In this document: piece by piece, positions 25,909 through 36,800 of the stretch
Layout: each line of letters starts with the position of its first letter
How positions within the stretch are numbered: the first letter of the stretch is position 1
Assembly: GCF_002892535.1 (NCBI RefSeq)
Contig: NZ_CP024847.1
Span: 372,001 to 436,000, forward strand
Direction: 5' to 3'
DNA length: 64,000 nucleotides
DNA from: Aquella oligotrophica
GTDB lineage: Bacteria; Pseudomonadota; Gammaproteobacteria; Burkholderiales; UBA11063
Made by a program: the position numbers and the translations under genes
The notes under the pieces: generated by a model
Databases searched by the model: none
What the model saw: only the letters and a program-made list of their open reading frames with translations
What the model was told of the DNA's origin: nothing

Positions 25909-27645
25909 TTATGGCTTAACTAATTCTCTTAGTGGTAAATATTTCTTGGCTTTTAAAGTTTCTTGAAAGCTTTTTTTATAAACAGGAAAGGCTAGTACTG
26001 CTAAATTTACCAGTTGTTTTGCCTTCTCTTTATTTCCAATATTCCATTGTAACATGGCTTCCTTGATGAGTGTATCCGGGTAGGGATGAAACTGATCAAA
26101 CCGGGTGGTGTATTTAAGTTGTATTGATGTTGGAAACAAAGCATTGCTGAATGCTGTATCCACGTTGATGTAGTTATCTAGTGTATAAATTGCAAAATAC
26201 GACCAAAAAATATTGTGATCAACCAGATTTTGCAGATATTCCGCATTACTGATAAAGTCTTTTTGGTTATCAGGGGTATCATAATAATTAACCATTCTAT
26301 CAAAAATAAAGCTACCCTTAATCATGATATAAATTGTAAATAATAATGGGAGTGCGCTTATACCAGCAACTAGATTACTATTAATTGAAAATAATGGTTT
26401 ATCCATTGATAAAAACATGATAAATCCGGCAAGAAAATACATATACCATAGTGGATATTCATTTAAACTATGAATTAGAGTAGTTGATAACATGCACATA
26501 AGGACTATCATAGCAATTGAAGCCTCATTTTTGATACTTCGATAAATGATTATTATAATTCCTAAGATGGTAATTGCCGTTCCTATTATGCCAGTTTCGG
26601 CTAGAAGCTGTAATATTAGATTATGGCAGTTGGTAAATAATCCATCGTTGGGTGGGGCTTTGGGAAATAAATGATGTAATAATACACCTTCTTTGGCATA
26701 TTCATTCCAGCCTATGCCCCAGAAAGGATGGTCGGTAAATACTAGCCATGCTTTAGCCCATTCTACACCCCTTCGTCCTGTTCCGCTGTCCGCACTTATT
26801 CTCTCCAGACCAGAACTTATATTATTTTGACTTGTAAAAACATGGTGTATCAGTGGATATAAGTATTCCATTGCAAATAAGATTATAGTTGTTGCTATAA
26901 TTGTAACTAACAACTTTTTGCTTGGAAGGTCGCGCTTTAGACAAAAGTAAATAAAGCAAATCATTACTGCGGCGGGAAAGTAAATAAGTACACTTCTGGA
27001 TGCTGCTATGGTTATGCTAAAGGTCAACCAAGTGATTAGCGTATAAAATACGTTTGTAGGTAGTTTTTTTTGTATGTATAGGTAAATAATTGCAAAAGTA
27101 CCCCAGGTTAGGTAGTGAGCATAATGATTTCTTTGCCCGAAATGCCCAAAAATATTAGTAGTTGGGTGATCAGAATCATAAAAAATCAAATCACCAAAGT
27201 GTGCAGCACTACCAGTATATTGAATAAATCCTATTAAGGTTTGGAGAATACAGCCGATTAGCATTATATAGCAGAAGATTTGCATTAAATGACTCAGGCT
27301 GTAGCGATTTTTATAACTACTAATGGCAATAGCGAATAAGATGCAGATAAACATCTCTAAGGCAGTTACATAACTAAGACCCGGAAAATCAATTGTTACA
27401 AAGAAAGATTGACTAGCAAGGTAAATTCCAAATAATGCGAGAGGTACTGTTATGGTTGGAATAGAAATTTTTTTGAAGCTGTATAGCATGATAATAAACA
27501 TGCCTAACATTGCCCATGCTGCAGTAATTTCAGCCCAAAATTGAGGTTGTGGATCATAATGAACATTATTTAATTGGGGTAAAATAAATATTCCGGCTAA
27601 CCCTGCAATAATTGCAAATTTATCTAAAGTTTGAATTTTTGACAT
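25909..27645 (-). CDS. PglL-like O-oligosaccharyltransferase / O-antigen ligase family
   Basis: A 578-residue inner-membrane protein with about eleven to thirteen membrane segments and a C-terminal soluble part. The motifs FGHFGQRNHYAHYLTWG (about residue 165), WGIGWNEYA, CHNLILQLLAETGIIG (about 345) and NEYPLWYMYF (about 390) match the Wzy_C/PglL family, including the conserved periplasmic His. In Neisseria, PglL transfers lipid-linked glycans onto periplasmic proteins; an LPS ligase function is the alternative. The gene is monocistronic, convergent with the porin and divergent from the RND cluster. Confidence 0.8.
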   Translation of the reverse strand: MSKIQTLDKFAIIAGLAGIFILPQLNNVHYDPQPQFWAEITAAWAMLGMFIIMLYSFKKISIPTITVPLALFGIYLASQSFFVTIDFPGLSYVTALEMFICILFAIAISSYKNRYSLSHLMQIFCYIMLIGCILQTLIGFIQYTGSAAHFGDLIFYDSDHPTTNIFGHFGQRNHYAHYLTWGTFAIIYLYIQKKLPTNVFYTLITWLTFSITIAASRSVLIYFPAAVMICFIYFCLKRDLPSKKLLVTIIATTIILFAMEYLYPLIHHVFTSQNNISSGLERISADSGTGRRGVEWAKAWLVFTDHPFWGIGWNEYAKEGVLLHHLFPKAPPNDGLFTNCHNLILQLLAETGIIGTAITILGIIIIIYRSIKNEASIAMIVLMCMLSTTLIHSLNEYPLWYMYFLAGFIMFLSMDKPLFSINSNLVAGISALPLLFTIYIMIKGSFIFDRMVNYYDTPDNQKDFISNAEYLQNLVDHNIFWSYFAIYTLDNYINVDTAFSNALFPTSIQLKYTTRFDQFHPYPDTLIKEAMLQWNIGNKEKAKQLVNLAVLAFPVYKKSFQETLKAKKYLPLRELVKP

Positions 27646-27840
27646 TTTTTCCCGTAAATAAAAGAATTTTCTAGTCGATTATTGTAACATAGCGCATAAG
27701 TTATGATAGAATTGTGATTGTTTCTGTCTTGAAAAAGTGTTGCAGACTTATCTTATCTGGTGGTGCCTTGAGTCAAATATTTGATTTACAATAGTTTTAT
27801 TTAGACGTGTCAATTGTCATTTTTGTTGGAATGTAAATAC

Positions 27841-29112
27841 ATGAAGAAAATAGTTATCCCAATGATGTTAGCAGGAGTTGTTTTAGGTGGCTGCTCAAAA
27901 AAAGAAACCGCAAAACCTGAAGTAGCAAAGCATGTTGATGTACAAGTAGTAAAGGCTTATGATGTGCCTTATGTGTACGATTACCCAGCAATGGTGCAAG
28001 GGGTTGTTGATTTTCAGGTTATTCCACGAGTTAGTGGTGCAATTTACAAACAGTACTATACCGAGGGTACTTATGTGAAGAAAGATACGCCTTTGTATCA
28101 AATTGATCCACGTCCATTTGAGCTGGACCTACAAAACTATCAGGGACAGCTTACCAAAGATTATGCAGCGATGGTAAATTACAAATCAATTTATGACCGT
28201 TATGTAAAATTATATGCAATTAATGCTGTGTCTAAGCAGGACTTAGAGACAGCAACAATTAATTGGCAAGGTGCAGTTGGTCTAGTGGATGCAGATAAAG
28301 CAAATATTAATCAGGCAAAATTGAATCTTGAGTATGCAGTAGTACGTTCACCGGCAGATGGTTATATTGCAGAACGCCAAGTTACTGTGGGTGATATGGT
28401 TAATGCTTATCAAACGGTATTAAATCAGATTAATTCGGTAAATGATATGTACATCATGTTTTCAATGCCTGAAAATGACCGCTTGACTATTCAAAATGCA
28501 ATCCAGCAGGGCGCAATGTCGGTGCCTCCTTCATACAAATTCCGCGTTGATCTACAGCTTGCTGATGGCACTACTATGCCAAACTCTGGATATGTACAAT
28601 TTACAGATACCAGAATTAGTTTGCAAAATGGTGTTTGGAATATGCGAGCCTATGTAGATAATAAACAGCTTAAGAGTCAGCTTCTTGCTGGACAGTTTGT
28701 TCATATCTATTTACATGGTGTAGCGTATAAAAATTCATATGCTGTACCACAAGAGTCCGTGTTTAGGGATGATAAGGGTGCTTATGTCTATCTCGTTAAA
28801 AATGGCAAGATTGCTAAACAGTATGTTACACCTGGTTTAATGACGGGCACTTTATGGATTATTCGCTCTGGGCTTGAAGATGGTATGCAAGTTGTGACTG
28901 CAGGTGGAGTTAAGGTGTTAGCTGGCGATGAGGCTAAAATTGATAAAACTATAGATCAGTCTGAGATGATTAAAGATAGTGAATCAGGTTTAGTTAAATC
29001 TGTGCCTGCGCAAGTAACGCCGAATAAGGATAATGCTTCAGCATTTAAGGCTAATAAGCATCAGCCTGTGCAAATATATGAATCTGCAAATATCTACAAA
29101 GATAAATATTGA
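27841..29112 (+). CDS. RND efflux pump periplasmic adaptor (AcrA/MexA-like lipoprotein)
   Basis: A 423-residue membrane fusion protein. A lipobox (GVVLGGC, Cys at about 18) anchors it to the inner membrane. FQVIPRVSGAIYKQYYTEGTYVKKDTPLYQIDP is the N-terminal half of the lipoyl domain; a helical hairpin follows, then LEYAVVRSPADGYI closes the lipoyl domain. Beta-barrel and membrane-proximal domains come after. The start at 27841 gives a proper lipoprotein signal; upstream in-frame codons do not. It is the only adaptor in the block and precedes the first RND permease by 174 nt. No outer-membrane channel gene is present. Confidence 0.92.
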   Translation: MKKIVIPMMLAGVVLGGCSKKETAKPEVAKHVDVQVVKAYDVPYVYDYPAMVQGVVDFQVIPRVSGAIYKQYYTEGTYVKKDTPLYQIDPRPFELDLQNYQGQLTKDYAAMVNYKSIYDRYVKLYAINAVSKQDLETATINWQGAVGLVDADKANINQAKLNLEYAVVRSPADGYIAERQVTVGDMVNAYQTVLNQINSVNDMYIMFSMPENDRLTIQNAIQQGAMSVPPSYKFRVDLQLADGTTMPNSGYVQFTDTRISLQNGVWNMRAYVDNKQLKSQLLAGQFVHIYLHGVAYKNSYAVPQESVFRDDKGAYVYLVKNGKIAKQYVTPGLMTGTLWIIRSGLEDGMQVVTAGGVKVLAGDEAKIDKTIDQSEMIKDSESGLVKSVPAQVTPNKDNASAFKANKHQPVQIYESANIYKDKY

Positions 29113-29286
29113 TATTAGTCATACTAGAATCTTTAAGCTTTGGGTATCAAGTTTTAGTAATTGGACTTGAAATCCTTGCTTAAGTGTTGTAGGTATAATA
29201 AACCATATAAACATATTAATCATTGGGCGTATGGTTTAAGTTAACAGTGTTGAATAAGTTGTGCATTAGCGGTTAGGGTATGAATA

Positions 29287-32200
29287 ATGTTTTGTAGATT
29301 TTTTATCTTGCGTCCAGTTCTTTCGATGGTTATTTCCATCATTATTGTTCTTGCTGGACTGGTTTCCATGATGGTATCGCCAATTGAGCAGTACCCAAAT
29401 ATTGTTCCTCCGGTTTTGAATATTACTGCCAACTTTCCGGGCGCTAATTCCGAAACTATCGCTAATGCTGTTGCTGCACCGATTGAAGATCAGATGTCAG
29501 GTGTCCCTGGCATGATTTACATGCAGTCTTCTAGTGCTAATGGTAGTAGCCAGATGGCACTAAATGTCTATTTCCAAACAGGAACTAATCTTGAAGCAGT
29601 TGAAGCGGATGCCTTAAATCGGATTAATACTGCACTACCTCAGCTGCCATCGCAAGTTCAGGCGCAAGGTATTGTGATGCGCATGAAGAATCCAGATCTA
29701 TTTATGGTTATTCCATTTTATTCAGACGATGGTAATCCAAGCAAGCTCTATATCAGTAACTATGTACAACGCTATATTTATCCAGTACTAGAACAGATTC
29801 CCGGTGTTGGAGTGGTTGGTATTATTGGGCAACGTCAGTATGCAATGAGAGCATTGCTAGATCCTAATAAGTTGCAATATTATAAAATCTCAATAAAAGA
29901 CATTGCAAACGCAGTCAATGATCAAAACTGGCCATATGCAATTGGTATGAATGCCATGGCACCGATGAGTGGTAATGAAAAGTATAATTTCATGATTAAC
30001 TCTCCTGGGTATTTTACCGATGAGTCGCAATTCCAGAATATAGTGTTACGAACAAATGAAAGTAACGCTCAAGTCGTTAAACTTAAAGATGTAGCACAAG
30101 TTAAGCTTGATGCAGAACAGTATTATACGTATTTTTATACTTATATTAAAGATCCAGCAACAGGCAAGGTAAAACGCCTTGAAGCAACTGCTATATCCAT
30201 TTATCTGGTACCGGGTGCAAATCAGATTCAGGTGAAAAAAGCTATTAATCAGGTGTTGACTGATATAAGTAAACACATGCCTGCTGGGATGAAATATTAC
30301 TATCATTATGATTCGTCTGAATTTGTAATTTTGTCGGTTGAGGCAGTAATTTCTACCTTGATTACTGCATTTATCCTAGTGTTTTTTGTTGTAATGTTAT
30401 TTATTCAGAACATTAAGGGTACGATTATCCCGGTGATTGCGATTCCCGTGTCAATCATAGGAACATTTGCAGGAACATTTGCGCTTGGATTTTCGATTAA
30501 TACGCTAACCCTCTTTGGGATGGTACTTGCGATTGGTATTGTAGTTGATGATGCAATTGTCGTTTTGGAAAATGTTGAGCGTCTGATGACCGAAGAGAAG
30601 CTTGGTTCGGTCGAGGCATCAATTAAGGCAATGGAAGAGGTTGCTGCGCCAGTAATTGCTATTGTTTTAGTGTTAAATGCTGTATTTGTTCCTGTAGCCT
30701 TTCTCGGTGGGTTTAGCGGGGTATTAATGCAACAGTTTGCAGTGACTATTGCCATATCCGTATTATTATCTGGGACTGTTGCCTTGACGTTAACACCTAC
30801 GTTGTGTGCTATTTTCCTGCGTGGTGTAAGTCATGGACATAAAAAAGAACCAACCTTTATACTTGCTAAATGGCTGGAGCAGTTTTTTGACTGGTTCAAT
30901 CGGGCTTTTGACAAGTTGCGTGATGGCTATATGCATATAGTTACCAAGATTATGGACAATGCTAAGATTGCAATGGCTATTTGGGGTGTTGTTTTGGCTT
31001 TGGTAATTGGTTTATTTATGCATATTCCTACAGGGTTAGTTCCGCTGGAAGATATGGGCTATTTTTATAATACCACCCATGTTGCGCCAGCTGGTTCAAT
31101 GAATTACAATCTTGAGCAAACCGAAAGAATAGCAAGTGCAGCGATGAAAATTCCCGGAATTAACAAAGTTGCCATTCTTGGTGGAAATGACGTGGTTGAT
31201 AATAGTTCAACTAAAACAAATACTTCAACGTTGAGTATTATTACTGACCCCTATGAAGATCGAACTACACCAGAAACACAGATTAATCCATTAATTGCAA
31301 AAGTTAATGCGATTGATAAGAGTATCAAAGATGTCACTGGATTTGCCTTTAACCAACCGCCAATCCGGGGAATGAGTCCTACGGGTGGTGTAACTTTTTA
31401 TCTTCAAGCTACTCAGCCAGTGTCTGTACAGCAGATTCATGATGATTCAGTGAAGTTAGTGCAATATTTGCAGAATAATTATCCTGCGGTGTCAAGTGCA
31501 GCACAGTTTTATAATGTAGATACACCAGAAATGTATATTGATATTGACCCGCAGAAAGCATATCTATATGGCGTTAAATATGCGGATATATTTAATTCAA
31601 TGCAGGCTGTTTTTGGTAATTACTATATTAATTACTTTACTAAGTGGGAAGATTTATGGTGGGTTATTTTGCAGGCTGATTATCAGTATCGGAATAAACC
31701 GGATCTGCTAAACGTAATTTATGTGAAATCACAAAATACCAATCAACTGGTTCCACTTGGTAGTTTGGTTAACTACCATTATGGTAATGGTGCTGAGGTT
31801 GTAACTCGATTGAATGACTTCTTGGCTAGTCAAATTGTAGCTAATCCAAACGAAAAAGCAGGTTATACGTCTGGAGCTGTAATGGATGCGATTGTCGATG
31901 CAGTACCAAAACTACTGGGTAAAACCTATGCGGTTAAATGGTTTGGACCTTCATATCAACAGGCATTAGCTGGGGCTCAGTCAGAAATTGCATTTGGGTT
32001 AGGCTTGATTATGGTATTCCTGATTCTTGCGGCATTATTTGAACTGTGGTCTTTGCCTTTATCTATTCTAATGGCGCTTCCATTTGCCTTATTTGGTGCT
32101 GCTATTACGTTAATAATTTTTGGCAAACCGAATGATATTTACTTTCAGGTGAGTTTATTGACCTTGATTGGACTCTCGGCAAAAAATGCAATTTTGATTG

Positions 32201-32481
32201 TTGAGTTTGCGATTGAAGGTGTGCGTAAGGAAGCTATGAGCTATAGAGATGCAGCATTACATTCAGCAAGATTACGTTTTAGACCAATTATTATGACATC
32301 AATTGCCTTTATTTTGGGTGCTGTACCGCTGGTTACCGCTTCAGGTGCCGGAGCGAACTCTCAGCATTCAGTTGGTTTAGGGATTATTGGCGGAATGCTG
32401 GGTTCGACATGTATTGCAACTTTATTTGTACCATTATTCTTTGTTTTGGTAATGAATCTATCGAAAAAAGAAGAAAGTTGA
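29287..32481 (+). CDS. RND efflux permease 1 (HAE1/AcrB family)
   Basis: A 1064-residue inner-membrane pump subunit, a drug/proton antiporter. It starts RFFILRPVLSMVISIIIVLAG. The proton-relay Asp pair lies in LAIGIVVDDAIVVLENVERL (TM4), and the relay Lys in LIGLSAKNAILIVEFA (TM10). Two large periplasmic loops carry the usual GANSETIANAVAAPIEDQM and FNQPPIRGMSPTGG features. AGGG 8 nt upstream supports the start. It follows the adaptor gene after 174 nt, in which a lone TATAAT (29194) may allow extra transcription, and it is 1 nt before the TatT-like gene. Confidence 0.94.
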   Translation: MFCRFFILRPVLSMVISIIIVLAGLVSMMVSPIEQYPNIVPPVLNITANFPGANSETIANAVAAPIEDQMSGVPGMIYMQSSSANGSSQMALNVYFQTGTNLEAVEADALNRINTALPQLPSQVQAQGIVMRMKNPDLFMVIPFYSDDGNPSKLYISNYVQRYIYPVLEQIPGVGVVGIIGQRQYAMRALLDPNKLQYYKISIKDIANAVNDQNWPYAIGMNAMAPMSGNEKYNFMINSPGYFTDESQFQNIVLRTNESNAQVVKLKDVAQVKLDAEQYYTYFYTYIKDPATGKVKRLEATAISIYLVPGANQIQVKKAINQVLTDISKHMPAGMKYYYHYDSSEFVILSVEAVISTLITAFILVFFVVMLFIQNIKGTIIPVIAIPVSIIGTFAGTFALGFSINTLTLFGMVLAIGIVVDDAIVVLENVERLMTEEKLGSVEASIKAMEEVAAPVIAIVLVLNAVFVPVAFLGGFSGVLMQQFAVTIAISVLLSGTVALTLTPTLCAIFLRGVSHGHKKEPTFILAKWLEQFFDWFNRAFDKLRDGYMHIVTKIMDNAKIAMAIWGVVLALVIGLFMHIPTGLVPLEDMGYFYNTTHVAPAGSMNYNLEQTERIASAAMKIPGINKVAILGGNDVVDNSSTKTNTSTLSIITDPYEDRTTPETQINPLIAKVNAIDKSIKDVTGFAFNQPPIRGMSPTGGVTFYLQATQPVSVQQIHDDSVKLVQYLQNNYPAVSSAAQFYNVDTPEMYIDIDPQKAYLYGVKYADIFNSMQAVFGNYYINYFTKWEDLWWVILQADYQYRNKPDLLNVIYVKSQNTNQLVPLGSLVNYHYGNGAEVVTRLNDFLASQIVANPNEKAGYTSGAVMDAIVDAVPKLLGKTYAVKWFGPSYQQALAGAQSEIAFGLGLIMVFLILAALFELWSLPLSILMALPFALFGAAITLIIFGKPNDIYFQVSLLTLIGLSAKNAILIVEFAIEGVRKEAMSYRDAALHSARLRFRPIIMTSIAFILGAVPLVTASGAGANSQHSVGLGIIGGMLGSTCIATLFVPLFFVLVMNLSKKEES

Positions 32482-32482
32482 T

Positions 32483-33343
32483 ATGCGAAATTTGAATGTT
32501 TTTATTATTGCTGCCGGAATAACTTCAATGGCAGCTTATGCGGCAACTAACTTTGAGTCTGCCCTAATTAAGAAAAATTTATTTGAGTCTGGAGTAGAAA
32601 GCTCTGAAGCTAGCTACAAAAAATTTTCTCTGGATTTAAAGGCTCCTTTGTCAAATAAATTACTGGATTATATCTGGCAGAACCGAGAGGATATTGATAA
32701 CCAGAAAATAATTGCAGCATATTTAGTGAATAAGCCAGTGGTTCCTAAAAATTATGAAAGTTCATGGAAAACAGCTCGTCTTGTTTATTTTATTGGTAAC
32801 TTTGGCTACGGTGAAAAAGAATTTCTTGATACAGAGTCGGGGGCGCAGTTATTTAATTATGGTGTTGCTGCAGCCAAGCAGGCTATGGAGTTAAATGCTA
32901 AAGAAGTCGAAGGGTTCTATTGGTACGCTTACTGTCAGAGTGCTTATGGTCGTGCAAAAAGTGTTCTTGCTATGGCTGCAAATGCGAATGACACAATGCC
33001 AGCGCTTCGTAAGGCGATTGAATTGAATCCCGGTTATGGAAACTACGGTGCAGAGAGAATGCTCGGAGTTTATTATGAAGAGCTACCTATCATTTTTGGT
33101 GGTAGTGAAGAGAAGGCACTTGAATTAATAAAATCAACTACAGTCAAGGCGCCACAAGATCGAAATAATTGGGTAGCGTTAGGACAATTTTATAATCATT
33201 TTGGTTATTATGAAAGTGCTAATCAATCTTGTCAAAAAGCTTTATCATTGCCAGATTTGGGTGGCAAGTTTGAAGAGTTGCGATATATGCGAGAAGCCAA
33301 GGAGTGTGTTGATAAAGCTAAATCAAGACAGATGAGTAATTAA
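32483..33343 (+). CDS. Periplasmic TatT-like (TRAP-associated TPR) protein
   Basis: A 286-residue protein with a signal peptide cleaved near AYA-ATNF (residue 21). Helical repeats follow. EGFYWYAYCQSAYGRAKSVL (about 145), ALRKAIELNPGYGNYGAERMLGVYYEELP (about 172) and FGGSEEKALELI (about 205) match the TatT/T-component family of TRAP-type systems. These are TPR-like proteins that help move substrates in the periplasm. It starts 1 nt after the RND1 stop, so it is surely co-translated with the pump. An RND partner is unusual for this family. Confidence 0.65.
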   Translation: MRNLNVFIIAAGITSMAAYAATNFESALIKKNLFESGVESSEASYKKFSLDLKAPLSNKLLDYIWQNREDIDNQKIIAAYLVNKPVVPKNYESSWKTARLVYFIGNFGYGEKEFLDTESGAQLFNYGVAAAKQAMELNAKEVEGFYWYAYCQSAYGRAKSVLAMAANANDTMPALRKAIELNPGYGNYGAERMLGVYYEELPIIFGGSEEKALELIKSTTVKAPQDRNNWVALGQFYNHFGYYESANQSCQKALSLPDLGGKFEELRYMREAKECVDKAKSRQMSN

Positions 33344-33751
33344 TTGGTGGATTTTTTATTATGTGTTATGTTATTTTGTAGTTTATAATTATTCATGGTA
33401 TTGTTCTTAATTTAACTTGTCATTTTGACCGTTCAATACTTGCTTGAATTTATCTGGAGTTATCTCCAATAAAATTATACTTAAAGTACCTCAAATTTGA
33501 TTCTTTTACTTCCTATGGTAGTAAATCATTTTTTTCTTGTTTTATATCCCATTTACCGAAACTTTGTGAAATGTAAAAAGAATTGATAATGACTTTTCAA
33601 TATCTAAAACTTTTGGTTCATGTGTCAATTTTGTTAGGGTGTGGTGCTAATTATGTGTATAATATTTGGTTGTCGCTATTTGACTTATGGTAAAAATTAA
33701 AGATAATAAACAGCAAGGGCAATCAGATATAGTTTTTTTGTAGGGCTTGCG
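33344..33751. other. AT-rich gap between the two halves of the RND block
   Basis: This stretch after the TatT-like gene is AT-rich, lacks a long open frame on either strand and shows no clear hairpin terminator. An adaptor gene would be expected before the second permease pair, but no remnant of one is recognisable. A weak 34-codon frame at 33589 is not convincing. Confidence 0.5.
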
Positions 33752-33814
33752 ATGAAGGTTTTGCCTGATAATTGGGATTTTGATAAGGTTAAAATGTTGT
33801 TAGTATGCGTTTAA
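33752..33814 (+). CDS. Candidate 20-residue leader peptide coupled to RND permease 2
   Basis: ATG 33752 opens a 20-codon frame (MKVLPDNWDFDKVKMLLVCV) with AGGG 6 nt upstream. It ends at 33812-33814, 10 nt inside the RND2 start. RND2 itself has no good ribosome site close to its ATG (AAGG is 16 nt away), so translation of the short frame may be what loads ribosomes onto RND2. It is too short to judge coding statistics. It could be a leader peptide or a chance frame. Confidence 0.4.
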   Translation: MKVLPDNWDFDKVKMLLVCV

Positions 33815-36800
33815 ATATTTTCATTCGTCGCCCGATCTTAGCTACCGTGATTTCACTTATCATCATGTTGTGTGGTGCTGTTGCTATGATGAATCTTCCG
33901 GTTAGCCAATTCCCTAGTATTTCTCCACCTACTATTTCTATTAGTGCTTCATATCCTGGTGCCAATGCTGAAACTGGTGCCAAAGTTGTTGCTGCCCAGA
34001 TTGAAAACCAGCTTAATGGTGTTGCAAATCTGATGTATATGATGACATCAACCACTTCAACAGGAACAATTTCGATCACTCTTTACTATAATGTTGGTAC
34101 GGATACCAACTATGCTATTAATGAGGTTTTAAATCGTTTGCAGGCAGCAATGCCATTATTACCTATGACCGTACAGCAGCAAGGGGTAACCGCGCGTAAA
34201 AGCTCTCCAGATATGTTGATGATGGTCTCGTATTATTCTGATCCATATATAGATCCTAAGTGGGTGAGTGAATATTTACAGCGTACGGTAGAGAATGATT
34301 TATTGTTATTGCCTACGATTGGTACGGTAAGTGTTTTTGGGTCTGGTTCATATGCGATAAATGTTTGGTTTGATCCAAATAAAATGCAGCGTTATAGCGT
34401 TACTGTAAATGATCTTCAGAGTGCAATTGAAGACCAAAATGAGGAATATATTGTTGGGCGAAGCAACGCTGTACCAAATGAGGCAGAAAGCCGACTGACA
34501 ATTAATATGACTGGTCAGCCAATGTACTCTACTCCAGAACAGTTTGGCAATATCATACTTAAAAATAATAATAACCAGACGGTAAGAATAAAAGATGTGG
34601 CAAGGGTCGAGCTTGGATCAAATAATTATAATACAATAGCCCAAGTTAATTATCGTGATGAAAATGGTAAATTTAAAAATTATCCATGTACGCTGATGTT
34701 TATTTACACTGTGCCAAATGCCAATCAACTTGAAGCTAGGCAGCAAGTTTTAGATAAAATAGCTGAAGATGCCAAACGCTTTCCATTTGGATTGAAGTAT
34801 CGAGTTACTCTTGATAATTCAAAATTTGTTGCAGCTTCAGTCAAGAATGTTAATGAAACATTACGTATAGCATTTTTACTAGTTGCAGTCATTATTTATC
34901 TATTCTTACAAAATTGGCGTGCTAGTGTTATTGCAATATGTACCATCCCAGTTTCAGTAATAGGAACTATGGCGTGTCTTTATATGGTCGGCTTTTCGCT
35001 AAATACACTTAGTCTATTTGCCCTGATTTTGGCAATCGGGATTGTTGTTGATGATGCCATAGTTATTGTTGAGAATATTGAACGGCTTCGTGAAGAACAT
35101 CCGGAGTGGTCATTGCGCAAAGTAATTGAAGAGACTATGCAGGAGGTTTTTGGGGCAATTGTTGCAATTGTTCTGGTTTTAAGTGTCGTATTTGTTCCGG
35201 TGATGGCTTTGGGTGGGTTAAGTGGTATAATGTATCGCCAGTTTGCTGTAACGATAGCCTGTGCGGTTGTTTTATCCGGTATTTGTGCCCTTACTTTTAC
35301 CCCAGCAATTAGTCATCTTATTTTGAAGTCGGGCATGGAAAAGCCAAAATTTCTTGCTTGGTTTGATGTATGGTTTGCTAAACTTACTAAGTTTTATGTT
35401 AACCTAGCCACTTATTTAGTTCATCATAAAAAAACCGCTATAATGGTTTGGCTTGCGGTTGTAATCGGTATGGGAGCCATGTTTAAGGCCGTTTCTCTTG
35501 GGTTTGTACCTAGTGAAGACCAAGGGCTTATTTTTTCGACGATTAATTTGCCTTCCTCAAGTAGTCTTGAAGCAACTAAAGCTAAAGTAAATCAGATGGT
35601 AGAAAAACTTACTAAAAATCATAGTATTGATACGATAACGAGTGTGACAGGACTTGATTTTCTTGATTTTAGTAGCCAAAAAACCTACTCTGCTTCAATC
35701 TTTATTGTTTTGAAGGATTGGGATTTACGTAAAACTAAGGACAGTAGTGCTGATTATATTATTGATCAGGTAAATGAGTTTGGTAAACATGAGCCGGGTA
35801 TGGTGATCCGAGCTTTTAACCAGCCAGCAATTCGTGGTTTAAGTACTACTGGTGGTTTAGAGTTTTTTATTGAAGATCGGGTGATTGGTGATCCAAAAAA
35901 ACTCCAGAAAGTCGTTGCACAATTCATTGAACGAATGAAAAAACATAAGGAAGTTGCAACTGGGTTTCAGACTCTTGATACCAATGTACTTAGTATGTCG
36001 ATCTTACCTGATGTTGATCGTGCTAAATTTTATGGCGTAAATCTGAATACACTGTATGATTCAGTTCAGGCTATGTATAGTAGCTATTATGTAAACTACG
36101 CTTATATTATGCAGGATTTGGTATGGGTGATTCTTGAGGCAGATTATCGCTTCCGGGCAACTTTACAGAACCTTGATAATGTATTTGTTCACTCAACTAC
36201 AACAGATAAGATGATTCCAATTAATAGTGTAGTTAAAATCAGTACCTCAACAGATGCTCAGGTAATTCAGCGCTTTCAGGATTATTTTGCTTCTAAGGTA
36301 ACATTAATTCCTGCACCTGGTTATTCAATGGCTGATGTTATGAAAGTTGTAGTTAATGAAGTTCAGAATATTCCTAAAGGGTATAATTATGACTGGTTTG
36401 GTACCAGCTTTCAGCAACAACAATCAAAATCTACTTCAGGAATAGCTTTTTTATTTTCGTTGATAATGATTTATCTGGTGCTGGCAGCGTTGTATGAGAT
36501 GTGGCGCTTACCTTGGGTGGTTATGCTTGGAATTCCATGTGCACTATTTGGTTCAGCTGCCATATTACTTATTAGTGGTCGAACCAACGATCTATATTTT
36601 CAGATTAGCTTACTTGCACTACTTGGTTTATCAGCAAAGAATATAATTCTATTAACTGAGTTTGCCCTACAGATTATGAAAACTGGGGTAAGTTCTGAAG
36701 AAAGTGCGATTCACTCTTTGGAGTTACGATTTAGACCAATTGTAATGACCTCAGTTACATTTATATTTGGTACGTTACCTTTGGTTTTTGCTGATGGCGC

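Noticed and set aside
30046-30755. Open minus-strand frames inside RND permease genes
   Set aside because: They are antisense shadows of strongly conserved pump sequences with no start signals.
33589-33693. Short plus-strand frame with a lipobox-like ILLGC before RND permease 2
   Set aside because: Only 34 codons, weak ribosome site, and no adaptor-like sequence follows; too little to call a broken adaptor gene.
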